Shown: positions 21,016 through 33,335, numbered from the stretch's first letter. The stretch is 64,000 nucleotides of DNA from Manis javanica (GCF_040802235.1 NC_133156.1:112622173-112686172); one strand, 5' to 3'. Made by a program: numbers and translations. The notes: generated by a model from the letters alone, not told the origin.

Positions 21016-22199
21016 TATTTAATTTACACTATTATTTTGAAAATCTTTTTAACATTTCTAAACTATTTAGTTGCAGAGTTTAGACTTCAGCTTACCCTGT
21101 TTCATTCTGGAAGTAGCATTTTATCAAATCCCAATTCTTTTGTAACATCTTAAGGATTTTGTTTACTACCACATTCAGCATAAACATATTAAGTGCTCAG
21201 AAAATGAGTGAGGCAACTGAACACGTGATAACACAATGAAAGTTTTAACAAGGTTTCCACAATGCACAGTAACAGATGTTTATATTTTATAAGAATAAAA
21301 GCTACTAAGTTTACACAAGCTTTGATTTATCAATTTAATGAGGACATTTTTATTTTAAACCAGTTTACCTTCACTGAAAGATAGCCATTGATTCATTTTC
21401 ACATATTTATCATTTTATGTTTTTTTATTTCATAGGTCATCAAAATTGCAACATTTTAAAATTCCTCAGCAATACAAGTTGTTTTCCTAGCTGAATTTTT
21501 TGGTAAAGGTAAGAGAATCATGTGACTACTTGGAATGGATTTTATTTTATAGTTACTTGGAAATTATAATTATTAGTTATTTTTATTTAAAGAGCTAGCA
21601 AAGGTCACCGAAGATCTGCCATATGTTCACTAGAATTGAAAATGAGGTTTTTTTTCATGCAAACATTTGAAGCTGAAATAAGAGTTATGTTACAAATTGC
21701 TTTACAGTTCAAATAACACAATAAGAACATGGACTATGCAAGTGAGTAATGTTTTTTATTCATTAGGCAAATAATATTTTGGGTCAGAAATATTATCAAA
21801 GTACAGTCATAATTGTGAATTTTCCTTTTAGATAATTTCAAGAATTAATTACCTTGCACATGAAAAAGATCTAGATTTTACATGCATTTATGTTAAAAGA
21901 AGTACCATATTAATTTTATTTTTACTTTTACATATTAAGGAAAAAATGAAAACAAATTTAGTTTCACTCTCAAAACATTTGAAAAGAACAAACTAGTATA
22001 TAAGTCGTGGAAACCTGGAAAAGTAGTGGATGAGGGAAAAAAATGATTTTAATGTTCTAATAACAAACTGTGCCTCAGCCAAAACAATTTAATTTGTATT
22101 ATTGTTAGAAATTTTCATTTGTGTTTTTCTCCCTTATGTTTTCCTATATTATGAAATTGTATGTGTTCTACTGTGCCTGAAAAAATAAGTATTATAGTG
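21016..22199. other. Unique AT-rich non-coding DNA
   Basis: No gene or repeat recognised. Confidence 0.4.
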
Positions 22200-22485
22200 T
22201 GTTTAAGACAGGTGCTGCTTGCAGCATTTCTATAAACACATCAGCACTTTGACACAGCATGACCTGGACAAGCAGTTCATCCTACTGGTAGTAGGGAAAT
22301 AATAAGGAATGCGTTAGAGCCAAGTTCATTCAGACATTGCAAAATTAAGAATAGATTATGAAAATGTTTTTCAGTGGTAATTAATCGTGAAAATTGTGGA
22401 GGAGTCAACCTACTGTGAAGGATATTGGCACAATTATTTACTGCTAATAGACCTTGCATAAGTTTCACCCTTACTAAAGGTAAGA
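22200..22485. promoter_or_regulatory. Candidate conserved non-coding segment
   Basis: A repeat-free block with more balanced composition than its flanks, containing a homeodomain-type core in GTGGTAATTAATCGTG (22373-22388). No coding potential is convincing. Conservation is a guess. Confidence 0.25.
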
Positions 22486-22852
22486 TTTAACACATTACTA
22501 GATAGCTAGTATAAGACTTTATATTTTCCTGTAAAATGTTTGATGATATCACAGGCTATTATGGTTTTTGGACTTCAACTGTAGAGCTTTGCTCTGCATC
22601 TAATAGAAAAGTTAAGAACGACAGCCTGTATTCTTTAAAGAACACTTTCATTTTATTTGTTGACTTTTGTGTGTTGGCTTGTTTTACTTTGCTTTGTTTT
22701 GTTTACATTTTGTCTTGCTGAAATTTACAAATACTTGGTGTGTCAGTGAATTTTGAAATTGGACATCTCATTGCATGAAGTTATGAAAGTTATAGAATAG
22801 CCATTTTTAATTAAGACGCTGATGTAAAAATATTTTGGCATTGGGCTCCAAT

Positions 22853-22932
22853 GTAAATATATATACATATATTATATCTGTGTGTATATATGTATACACA
22901 CATATGTAGTTTTATGTATATATATAACATAT
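22853..22932. repeat. AT/TATG-rich microsatellite
   Basis: Imperfect (TA)n interspersed with TATG and ACAC units. Confidence 0.8.
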
Positions 22933-23044
22933 TTAACTGTGTCTCTTAAAAGTGGAAATCAGGCTGACAAATGTCATGAATAATTTGAGGTATTTTGCAA
23001 CATTGCATGTAAGAAGTAGTGCCTAATTAACATATATAGAGAAA

Positions 23045-23480
23045 TGGTGTCTCATAATTTTTTTATCATTTTTTATAGTTAAAAAAGTAATACATGACAT
23101 GTTTGGAAAATTTAGAAAATTCCATAAAGTATGATAAAATCATTTAAATCAATGATAATTCCAAAACAACAAAAATCGACATTTTCTACTTTTTAGTACC
23201 TTGCCTCAGAGTCTATTTTAAAACTACATGAAGTATTTTTACAAATTGGAGATACCATATTACATAGCGTGTCTCCTGATTTTTAACTTGGTTTTAATGG
23301 TTCTATTTAAATAAATTTCAAAAACATTTTTTTGCTTTTTATATTGTAGAATGAATATTTCTCACATTGTCATCTTTTTGCATCTGATTATTGTCTTTGG
23401 AAAAATTCTTAAAAATGGATTTATCAAATTTTAGGAGCAAGAGATTTTTTAAGGCTTCTAATACATACTGTCAAATTTCC
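23045..23480 (-). mobile_element. Old L1 (L1ME-like) 3' relic
   Basis: The plus strand (AAAAGTAATACATGACATGT, TTTGGAAAATTTAGAAAATT, later TTTTTACAAATTGGAGATAC and AATATTTCTCACATTGTCAT) follows the antisense 3' part of old L1ME-type elements. Boundaries are approximate. Confidence 0.55.
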
Positions 23481-24215
23481 ACTTAGGAAAAAGTCACATA
23501 TCTGGTTAAGAAAAAGCTTGTCTCCTTGAGTGCTTGGCCATTTCATATATAGGAATGGTTATTAGCTTATGCTGTATTTCACATGTATTGGCTACTGTGA
23601 GAATGACTATTGGTCTGTATACATTATTGTTATTTGTATTTCTATCTTGTTATGTGTTCTTTAACCTCTCTGTGCCAAGTATTATAGATTTCTACCCAGT
23701 TTGTAGGAACTTGTTTTATTAAGACATTGACCTCAATTAATAAAATTTTATTTTCCTTTTCCTTTGTACTTAAAATAAATTCTCCCCCAGATCAAGTAAA
23801 GAAAAACACCCAATTGTTTCCTTGCAGATTTTGGGAAGTATATGCACTGAATACAGATGGATTAATAAGGGGAATTATTTATGGTACCTTTTTGTATCAT
23901 AGATCAGATTTTTTCAATGGTCAGTGGTATATTTTTGGAAAAATACCACTTATATCAAATGTTCTCTTTAAATTTTATCATAAACATGTATTTGTTTGTG
24001 AAGTTGTCTTGAGGTTTTAAGATGTACATTTGATTTTTTATTTTATTTATAGGTTTGCTTTTTAATGCATAGCGTGAAATTAATATCAAAGACAAATAAA
24101 TCAATTTAAAATTTGATATTTTAATAGTTCATACATAAATTATGAAATGTAGTAACTTTTAAAATTCTATTTTCTGAAGAAAAACAGTCTTAAAAATATG
24201 TATTTTAAGCTATGT
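23481..24215. other. Unique AT-rich non-coding DNA
   Basis: No recognisable gene or repeat. The plus-strand frames 23534-23722 and 23727-24020 have no domain and AT-driven composition. Confidence 0.35.
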
Positions 24216-24219
24216 TATC

Positions 24220-24720
24220 TCTCATGTCACAATAGGTTGCTTCTCTCTGGGAATGTTTGACCTAGTACACAAGACAACAGCCCACAGCAGGCACAGGAGC
24301 TGCTGTATTCCCTGGTGTTACACCGTAATGCACTGTGGTTAAATTCTGCCCACTTTCATTTAGGCAGCTCTAAACTGCTAACTTGCAAACCAATGATAGC
24401 AAAGTTTAACTAGCTCACAATTGATATGTTTTGTGTTTGGTGAACTAATACATTTAATTCCATATTTAAAAGAATATAGTAGCTCTATGCAGAAATTAAC
24501 CTTGCTATCTTGTAAAAACATAATTGCTGCCACTTGAATGACGCTAGATCCTCTTGCTTCTCAATCTAGCCTGCTTTGACCAGAAGAGAGCACGCAGGAG
24601 GCTATGACACCTCTCCTTCTCGGGGCCCAAGGCACTGGGCAATTGACTCAGTCTTGCTTATCCTCTCATATTGAGCATTAGCCTTATTCACACTTTTAAT
24701 TTCACTTGCTGAAAAATTTA
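24220..24720. promoter_or_regulatory. Candidate conserved non-coding segment
   Basis: Repeat-free, complex sequence with locally higher GC (24240-24330 and 24545-24660) between AT-rich flanks. No open frame of note. It would be a first target for cross-species alignment. Confidence 0.3.
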
Positions 24721-25575
24721 GATTGAGTTGTTTCATTACCTAGGGCTCTCAGGGATGAGATGGTTCTTGGGATCTAGGTGTTTGTCTCCCATACATTCTT
24801 ATCTTTTGGATACAGATAATTGTCAGTTATTTAATGCACTTCTGAGTCATTGGGTTATATGTAGAGATAGAATAGTGACAAAAGCACTAAGTATGTGAAG
24901 TTCTTGTAGGATTTATTATTACTTAGGGCCATATAGAACATCAGTGACTTCCTTGGGGAACTTCGGATATGAATAAAATAATCTACCCGTGTGGCATCTT
25001 GGAAGTCAAAAGATCCTGAGATGGAGAATATTCAGCAGCCAGCTATATCCTGATTGATAGGAAGAGGCTTATAAAAACCCAGGAAAATTCTAAAATTGCT
25101 ACACTAAGAAAAGAACTACGTACATGGAATGGCTGCAGTTTAAACTTGAATTGTCCCCTCTCTCAAATACAGTCTCTTCTCTCAAAGAGATCAAACTCTT
25201 TTCCAGTTCTTCCCGGTGTCCTTCTTTGTTCTGACCACACCCCCGACCTGTCACCCCTTGCTTTGCTCCTCCTCCTCCTTCTGCCCCCTTCCTGTCCCCC
25301 TCACCAGCCTCGTCCACACACATGCACTCCTCTTGGTCATTCCCCACTTAGTTGCAGGTAATGATCGGACTTGCTGACTTTATGGTATTAAGCCTTAGTT
25401 GAGATTAGATTTGTATTATCTAGTTAAAGATATTACTGACTCTCCCAAGTAAAGAGGAAAATTCATGGAAGAATTTAGTATTTCCCTTGAGACTTATTAA
25501 ATCCAAGAGTCTCCTCTTGGGACTAGAGAATGTTAAATATTGGTTGGAGAAAATCAGAGTGCTTTTACCAAACTG
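24721..25575. other. Unique DNA with a pyrimidine-rich patch
   Basis: No gene recognised. 25180-25330 is strongly C/T-rich on the plus strand (CTCCTCCTCCTTCTGCCCCC) and produces overlapping open frames on both strands (25099-25347, 25146-25361) that are low-complexity artefacts. Confidence 0.4.
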
Positions 25576-25578
25576 ATA

Positions 25579-26007
25579 TCAAACATATGAGTCAAAATCT
25601 AGCCAAGGATGGATATAAAAAGAGTAAAAAAAATATAATAAGATGTGTTGAGGGTGATTCCTGAGATGTTTCCTGTAAAAATTGGTAAAAAAAAAAAAAA
25701 TCCAGTTCAGAATATAAGAGAATAAGGTGAATACTTCCCAGATCTTAGTGACCATCTCACTAAAACTTTCAGAAAGTATCTCAGTTGCTCTCAGGGAAAA
25801 GATGATATGACTGTCCAATTCATCTTGTTGATTGTCTAAATCTAAGGTGGCAAATTTAGCAAGAAATACCAAGATAGACTTATAGACTTGTAGATTTCCC
25901 TCTCTCTGATCTATAAGAACTTGCTGATCCTTTTGAAGAACTTTTTTAGCCTTTCTGACTAAAAAAAAAAAATGTCTAGACCAACCTAATACCTTCAAAT
26001 TTAACAA
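25579..26007 (-). other. Unassigned 142-codon open frame beside the ERV
   Basis: A continuous minus-strand frame with no domain I recognise. Its ends are low complexity (poly-A/T tracts read as Phe-rich runs), while the middle is more protein-like (DQQVLIDQREGN, ATEILSESFSEMVTKI). It lies just upstream of decayed retroviral pol on the other strand and may be old mobile-element sequence or chance. Not supported as a gene. Confidence 0.2.
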
Positions 26008-26289
26008 TTAGGTAAGTATAGTAACAAGGACCTCTCTGGGCCTTAACATCTCTTGGAAAAAACAAACAAACAAAATTATCAATAACACTACCAAACCCAC
26101 ATAAGTATCAGTATAGGGAGGGCAAGGAACATTTTAAAAACAATTGCTTTGCCTTATCTTGAAAAGATAAAATCTAAAAAGATTTAAAACAGACCTTATC
26201 TGATCAAAGGATGCCTCCTGTTAGACTAAAATTATCCTTAGCGTACATAATAGGGAGAAATTCTCACACAGTGGCAAAAACACAATATT

Positions 26290-27470
26290 TCATTTCTAGT
26301 TGATGCTGGGTTTAATGAGTCCTGTCAAGTAGCTACAGATAGGAGAGGAAATGTCTATACAGATAACAGTTCTCGTTTTGGGTCCTTAATGATTTTGGTG
26401 CTTTGGAAGCAACAGGGACTCTTATCTGGAGGTGGTACTACAATAAAAGCATGGCAATCCTATCAATACCCAATTAATTGTCTTGTTTCTTCCAGAGCAA
26501 TGAGTTATAATTAAAGTTGAAGCACAAACTAAAAAGCAGATTCAACAAGCAAAGGACAATGCTTTAGCAGTTAAAATGCTAAATGAGCTGCTTAAAACAC
26601 ATCTAGATTATCCAATAAGTTCAAAAAGCAAAGCCCAAACTCAGTCCTGACTGATGTCATCAAGTCTGATCAATGTCAGTTTCAGGCACCTAATTCTGAG
26701 AACAGAACAAAACAGAAAAGACATTGTGGTAAAGATCAGATTCTTTGTTCCACTCAGAATGTCTCCTCTGGTGGCACTAAGATGGTCTGCTCAAAGAGGG
26801 TGAAATAGTGAGATAAAAATAAAGGCAACTGTTTTAGGTCTGCTTTTATTATCTGAAAATAATGTTTATCCAGCCCCTGTTTGATTATGAATAGGTTCTT
26901 AATATTGTCTGTTTTTGTTTTCTAGTTTCCAGAAGCCTTTTCATGCTCCTTCTGTCCTTTCTCCAGACTCTCTAACAATGAAACAACTGCTCTGACAGAA
27001 GCAAAGAAATTTTAGACTTTACATCTCCCACTCGGGGAAGGTTATCCTACATGGATGTCTAGTTATAGGGGCATCCATTTCACTGGAAAAATAAGGAACT
27101 CCATAGCCCAGAAGTTTCACTGCCTTTACTATCCTCAGTGAAAACAGAATGAATGAATGGCACAGCAAAACAAACTGGCAGAATTATCTGAGAATTCATT
27201 GTCATGGCCAAAAGCTTTGTTATTAGCTCTCATGGCTGTCGGGTCCCCCTCAATAGAACCACAGACAATACCCACATTAAATGAGGCCCAGAGACCTAAC
27301 TCTTCTCCTTGATGTTGCTGTTTAAGAGGCTGACATTTCCAAATATTGTAGAGAGTTGATGTACTACATTCAAGCTTATCATTAAATTTCAAGTAGCTGT
27401 CTCCAAAGGCAAACCACAGAAATACCTGCTTGCCCTTCAGCCTGGGGACCAGATTTACAGAAATGATGCT
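26290..27470 (+). pseudogene. Class I endogenous retrovirus pol relic (RNase H and integrase)
   Basis: Plus-strand sequence at about 26340-26640 resembles the gammaretrovirus-like RNase H end of pol (the DFGALWKQQG-type segment, followed by an 'IKV-A-TK' linker), with an insertion/frame change in the middle. At about 26940-27400 it resembles the integrase core and the segment after it, in shifted frames (GIHFTGKI at about 27068; a KALLLALMA-type helix at about 27208-27235). At about 27435, LQPGD suggests the integrase C-terminal domain. Stops and frameshifts are many, and no LTR was identified next to it. The element is an old non-functional ERV1 fragment. Confidence 0.7.
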
Positions 27471-27674
27471 AATGTAAAGTTACTCTTGAACCTCACTGGA
27501 CAGTATAACTCATTTTCTCAAAGGAGAATGATCAGGTATTGAAAATTATCAGTTATGTCCTCAAACACTGAAGGAAAAAATCCAGGAATTTGACAAATCC
27601 CAACATTTGTAGAATCTTTCATTCATTATTTTTTACCTCAAAAAATTAAGAAGAAATTTCAGTTTAGAATTAAA

Positions 27675-28085
27675 TGCATTAGCCAAAACTTTGAAATTGT
27701 GGTAAAATACATATAACATAAAATTAACTATCTTAGCTGTTTTAAAGTGCACAGGTCAGTGTTAAGAATATTCAATCTCCACAGAATTGCATGGAAGGGC
27801 AAAACTGAAACTGTGTATTCATTGAACAACAGCTCCCCATTTCTTCCTCCCTCCATCCTCTGCCAGCCACCATTCTACTTTTAGTCTTTATGAGTTTGAT
27901 TACCTTATAAGTGGAATCATGTAGTATTTGTCTTTTGTGACTGGCTTATTTCAGTATAATGTCCTCAAGATTCATGCATGTTGTGGCTTGTGTTATAGCT
28001 TTCCTTTTGTACTTGAGGCTGAATAATATTTCATTGTATGCATATACCACATTTGCTTATCCAGTATTCATCTGTTGATGGATGA
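27675..28085 (-). mobile_element. Old L1 (L1M-type) 3' UTR relic
   Basis: The plus strand reads GTGGTAAAATACATATAACA, TTTTAAAGTGCACAGGTCAG, GAACAACAGCTCCCCATTTC, GTGGAATCATGTAGTATTTG and AATAATATTTCATTGTATGC. This is the antisense 3' part of an L1M/L1MB-type element. It lies against the decayed ERV and is 5'-truncated. Confidence 0.75.
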
Positions 28086-28089
28086 GGAT

Positions 28090-28435
28090 AACAAGTGTCA
28101 ACCAGGACGGTCCCAAGCAAACCAGGCTGTATTTACCTACTGATCAATATCCTGCCATCCTTAGTACATGCCGGATCCATAATAACCACTTGTTTGTTGA
28201 ATAAATTGATAGCAAATGATTCAATCAAAGCTCTGTATCACTGGATACCATCCTTCATGAATTATCATTTTTCTCCTAGATGCTAGAGACAACAGACTAA
28301 AAATTAGCCCAAACCCAACCCTCTCTCATTATCACACTATCACCCATATGGACTCTTTAGCTCATTTGACCTCACTGTTCCTCAGCTTGTTTTCCCCGTC
28401 TGTCCCGGCTATGACTGAGTTTGGATCTTATCATC
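28090..28435. other. Unassigned non-coding DNA
   Basis: No clear repeat or gene. The short open frame 28095-28286 has no domain. Confidence 0.3.
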
Positions 28436-28439
28436 TCAC

Positions 28440-28900
28440 AAAAGGACTGACTGGATAAGACCTTCCAGCTCTTCCTGTCCCGGTCTCCCCTCTCTCTTCC
28501 ATCACTCGCATTGTTCTTCGTGTGATTTTCCCAAAACAGAAATCTGATTGCAGCATTCCTCTCTTAAGTACCCTTCAAACCTTCACACTTAACTGATGAA
28601 GACGGCTTCATCACGAAACTAAAACACCTGCGCGGTTCCTGTCAGCTGGTTTGTCTAGGATCCTCCATCCTACCATCCTCGCCCTGTACACTGTTTCAGC
28701 CAGACCCAGATTAAAATTACACCCCATTGCCTAAAGGTGTCACACTTTCTCTTTCTCCCTTCTGTGCCTTTAAATGGCTGTTCTCTCTGCCTGGAATGCC
28801 CTTCTCCCAAATGCTTCTGCTTCCCTCTCCACACCCCCACCCTTGTCCCCTTCTCCCAGACTCACCTTGGTACAAATAACTTCAATTTCCTTCTCACTCC
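28440..28900 (+). repeat. L2 LINE relic
   Basis: Sense L2 blocks occur: CAGAAATCTGATTGCAGCAT (L2 'aatctgatcatgtcact'), ACCCTTCAAACCTTC, CGCCCTGTACACTGTTTCAG and GTTCTCTCTGCCTGGAATGC with CCTTCTCCCAAATGC. Heavily diverged. The plus-strand frame at 28737-28937 is part of it. Confidence 0.65.
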
Positions 28901-28984
28901 CACAGTCCTAAAACAAATGAGTGAGAGACAAGGCTAGAAATGGGGCCATGATTTACTGGACTATTAATACTTAACTCTGGATTT

Positions 28985-29760
28985 CAGGGAAATTTAAGGC
29001 TTTGAAGAACCCTGCTAGGTCATCTGGGCCATTTCTCTTCTTCATCAAAGACTGCACCTTCACAGCTAACTAAAATAAATATGTAAATAAATTATACAAT
29101 TTAAAGGAGTATGTACATTTTGTAAACCACTCTCCAGAGCCCTTAATGATGTATAATGAATCTGCTTGCTAAATTATTGTTTAAATTCCATAAATTTTCC
29201 ATCCTGAAATTTAAACCTGATTTCCCCCTTTTAATTCATGGAGAAGTGTGAGATGGGCACTGATATTTTTAACGGTAGGGTTTAAATAACTTCTAAGTTC
29301 TTGCCTCCAACTTGAATAATTCCAGATCTTTTAACCTTTTCTTGTAGGTCTTACTTTACAACCAATTCATTATCTTTGTGGCTGTCCTCTGAACCCTCTC
29401 CAAGTTTTTTCACATTCCTTTTAAGATTGGGAGCCTTCTAGATGCTGCAGAATTCCAGGAAGGGTCTGACAAGTTGTCGGTTCATTAGGAAGATTACCTC
29501 ATGGTTCTTACACACTATGTCCTTCATTTTGAACCACGGTATTTGCTTTGCCTTTTCACTGGGATGCTCACACTGCTGATTGACTGTACTGTGTTTCTTC
29601 TTCATATTCCTATTTTTTCCCCATTGCTCCCAAATACAATTTGGAAGCAATTTTTTGCTTCCTTCTTTTACTTCCATCCTCTTCGACTGTCCTAATCGAA
29701 TTTTGCCTTGGTGAAGCTGTAATCTGTTTATATCTACCCATCCTTCATATTTACTAAAGT
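28985..29760 (-). repeat. CR1/L3-type LINE relic
   Basis: The plus strand at 29330-29480 reads as antisense CR1/L3: TCTTTTAACCTTTTCTTGTA, CATTATCTTTGTGGCTGTCC, TCTGAACCCTCTCCAAGTTT and GGGTCTGACAAGTTGTCGG. The usual form is '...atctttgttgccctcctctggactctctccaatttctccacatc... caggtgaggtctcaccag'. Later text (TTGCTTTGCCTTTTCACTGG, 29550) fits the same family. Open frames on both strands here are not genes. This family predates placental radiation. Confidence 0.6.
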
Positions 29761-29929
29761 AATGTTGAATTATAAATCTGTCTTCAAAACTACCATTTGT
29801 AAATTGATGATAATTACTCTTTAACTAGAATAATGAAACGATAAAGTTGCAAAAATAATAATAATTGACCCAGATATTTTATATAGATTATTTCACATAT
29901 AGTAATATTAACAGTGGTAGTAGTAATAA

Positions 29930-30125
29930 TATCACATGCAGTTATGGGGTGTTCATATTAATTCATTTATCTTTGTAACTACCCTGTGAATACCTAGTTT
30001 CAACACTAGGTTAGAAGAAGGGGATCTGAGGTACTGAGGGTTAAATAACTTGACCACTGTCTTGGACAAAAGTGCCAGAAGTATGATTCAAGCATTATTC
30101 AACCTTGATTCATGACTTACTGCAG
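29930..30125 (-). repeat. MIR SINE
   Basis: Antisense MIR: TTTGTAACTACCCTGTGAAT, GGGGATCTGAGGTACTGAGG, GTTAAATAACTTGACCACTG and AGTATGATTCAAGC. An AT-rich stretch precedes it (29840-29935). Confidence 0.7.
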
Positions 30126-30239
30126 AATCTACATCCCTATTCCATATCTTTGGACATCAGAACCAAAATCTATTTAGAATTGAGGTTTTGATGATAAAAA
30201 GGCACTTCGTATTCTTTAGAATCTTAAAATTCCAGCAAT

Positions 30240-30480
30240 GGAGGAAATGTATTTGGATCTGTGGTTGCTCTGGAGGAAAAAAAAAAAAAAGGAAACCAAA
30301 GCGTGAGGTTAGCGAGGGAGAGCCAGCAGACTGAACCCTTCTGTCTGCAAAAGGAATTACTAAACTGTCAGAGGAAAGCTCTGCTCCAGACCTTATTAGC
30401 AGAAGGAAGCAAAAGTGATGCCTTACTTTGATAAGATAAGCTGTAGCTTACAAGGATAAGCTGATAACCAGGACAGCTTT
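30240..30480. promoter_or_regulatory. Candidate enhancer with GATA-motif cluster
   Basis: Repeat-free sequence containing four GATA motifs within 38 bp: GATAAG at 30430-30435, 30435-30440 and 30455-30460, and GATAA at 30463-30467. A perfect 14-bp palindrome-like repeat, TAAGCT-GT-AGCTTA, lies at 30437-30450. Such clusters are typical of GATA-factor-bound enhancers, but chance is possible in AT-rich DNA. A poly(A) run lies at about 30277-30291. Confidence 0.3.
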
Positions 30481-31525
30481 AAAATTCCCTGAAGCTTCTA
30501 TGTAGGGTTTTTTGGTTTTTTTTTTTGAGGCTAGGAAGTGCATTAAGGTTGCATTAAAATAAGCATTTTATAAAGTTTGCTAGTTAATTATGTAGGTAAT
30601 TCATTTTTTCTTCAATGATAATTTCCATTAAGGTTAACATACAGATGGTAGCAATTATTGTTTGATTCAATTTTTTTAAAAGTTAAGTTTTATATAAAAA
30701 TTTAATAGAGTGGAACAATTATATAATCTCTGGACTACTAATGGGATACCCTAGGAGTTCATCTAAATGTTGGAAGTATGCTACCAAATCGCCCCTGAAT
30801 TTCTCTGTTGCACAGCAGAAAATGCAAGCTTAGACTTTCAGAATAAAATAATAAGCCTTTAAATTCAGTTTGGTTCAAAGAACATTTCCTGAACAGCTAT
30901 TAAACAAAGACAGTCTGTTTAAATCTAGCTTTATTCATGCGTAGAAATTATCAAAAATTCTTCTTTAATGCTATCAATTCTAAATTTGATGGCAGGAACT
31001 ACAAAGAGAATGGAACACTGTCCTTTTGTTCTGCTGATATATACAAATTAATTAAGTGCATAACTTCAGAAGGTTTGTAGGTATAAAAATGACTGTAGTT
31101 ATCTGATACATCATTGTTTGCGATTAATAAATGCAACATTCAATGTTTTTAAATCATTGTAACATCTTCAGGCCTTATCTTCAAATAGTAGTTATAAAGA
31201 CACTGATTTGGTCAGCAAGTTCCTTTAGCGCTTAACTTGTGCTCTCTTACTTCCTCTGTCTTTGGAATTTAAATGTTACTATCAATTTCCCACAACTTCT
31301 TTGACTAAGTACAGAAGTCCTTTTAATTTCTAAATACAATTTTTAACATTGACATACTGTTTTTGAACGAGTCCATATATTTTGAACAGGTTATCAAAGT
31401 TTGACCCAATCCTAAATCTTAGATTTATAAAACCTGAAAAACTTGAAGACTATTGCTTCCTATTATTAATAGTACTATTTTTATTTTCAGCACTATGAGT
31501 TTGCTTCCAGACAGAAACATTTGGC
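30481..31525. other. Unique AT-rich non-coding DNA
   Basis: No gene or repeat recognised, apart from a T-run at 30510-30526. Confidence 0.35.
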
Positions 31526-31547
31526 AAAAAAAAAAAAAAAAAAAAAT
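31526..31547. repeat. Poly(A) run
   Basis: About 22 consecutive A. I looked upstream for a processed pseudogene or SINE body and recognised none. Confidence 0.9.
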
Positions 31548-32838
31548 AGGTTTTTAAGACAATATATTATCATTAGACCTTCCCCTTTCCTTTAAACTCC
31601 ATATATCCACATAAATATAGTTCTGAACCCAGTCAATAGAAATGTAATGAGCATGGTAGAATACAGGGTGCTGTGCCAAATGCTAGATCAGCCATTAAGG
31701 TTTTCAGCAGTGTGGAAATAACTGCAAATGACTATGTGCGGGTCTACATCATGAAACTTCATCTTGATGCCTGGTGCAATGGATACTTGAATGAGTAAGC
31801 TACAATTCCTTCCTCCTTTCTTTCTAAATCTGGGATTTATCGACCTTAATTCTAGAACTATCCTTGGTATACCAATTAATGGTTCTTTCTTAACAGTGTT
31901 TATAATAGAAGTTACCCCGTAAGGTAATAATCTAACCATTTTTTTCTCTCCAAATGCTAAGGGAAAACATTTTTACCCTACTATTAGTAAAAGGATTGAA
32001 TATATAAACAGTAATGACATAATGGTTATTTCCTATTACATTTTAAAGTAATTAAAACATGATAATACTCAGCATTGCTGATAAAAATGAGCAATGAAGT
32101 TGTCAACCTTTCCTTATGGCAGCTTCATGGCAACAGCCTTAAAAATGCCTTTACCCATTGATGTTCAATTTATCCTCAAGATGGCATTAGAGATGTTTCC
32201 GCTGATGCTCACTGTTATTATGAATAATTTTAAAATATCAAAATGAATTTCAATGGGCAAGAATTAGAAATTGATTAAATGCTTTAAGGTCCAGCAACAC
32301 AATATCTTTTGCAGCCATGAATCAAATATGTGTGCAAATACACCCAATTAGAAACAGTGATGTTTTTTCTTAATTACTTAGATTAGATTACTGAGGATTT
32401 CTATTGTCTTTATTTTACTTACTTTAATTATAATTTACATATTCCCTAGCAAACCCATTTTCTTTTATAATTAGAAACATTATCCATTCAAAGCGTAATT
32501 AGTTCAGTGATAGTAAACTAACAAATTATACAAACTATTTACAATTTGATAGCTTAAATTGAAAATCATAGGCTATTTCAAATGTTGGTGAAAACATTTT
32601 CATCTTTCTAATTGTGAAAAATGTTATGAGTAGTAGAGAAAATCATGATATTTAATAGTGATTTTGGCAAATTGAAATGGAATACCGTTCTCTCCTGATC
32701 ATTCACTCCATAATCTATAAAAGTATCTTTGCTGTCCCTTAAATAAAGCTAGGTCTGTAACTTTTTCTGCAATTTATATACATAGTTTTTATCTTCCAAC
32801 CTCCAAACCACACTTACTTCTTCTTTATTTTTTTCTTG
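31548..32838. other. Unique AT-rich non-coding DNA
   Basis: No gene or repeat recognised. The minus-strand frame 31688-31939 has no domain. Confidence 0.35.
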
Positions 32839-32839
32839 A

Positions 32840-33335
32840 ATGAAAATTTGATAATGCCATTCCTTGGCTGAAAGTCATCATTGACTCTCCATCACCTTCA
32901 AGGAAAAGAAGATATCTCAAATCCTTGTGGCAGATGTAGCCCTATGTCTCTACTCAACCATATTTGTACAACATCTTTATTCTTATTAAATATTATAATA
33001 ATACATTGAGGGTAGTTCCTCAATATGCCAAGTGATTTCATAGATTGTTGGCTTTTGCTGTGAAAAGGCCTCTAACTCTCACTCTAGATCTTCTGCCCAT
33101 TACACATCTCTTCTTCTTTTAACTTTATTCTTGTTTCCTTCTCTATGAAGACTCAACTTTCTGATTTGTGCCTCCTGTACCCAACAAATCCTCATTATTG
33201 CCCTACTTCTGACATTTTCCATACTCCAATAACTATATGCATGTTTATTTATTTGAATAGACTGTGGCTTTCTTATAGTAAAGACCTCTTTCACCATCAC
33301 TTACCATGGTATCTGACAGTGTCTTCATTATAAAC
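32840..33335 (+). repeat. L2 LINE relic
   Basis: Sense L2: GATAATGCCATTCCTTGGCT, TCATTGACTCTCCATCACCT, AAGGAAAAGAAGATATCTC, GACTGTGGCTTTCTTATAGT, then a decayed end. Both-strand open frames at 33100-33333 are within it. Confidence 0.6.

Noticed and set aside
31526..31547. Long poly(A) run as a possible tail of a processed pseudogene or SINE.
   Set aside because: No recognisable body or target-site duplication was found upstream or downstream.
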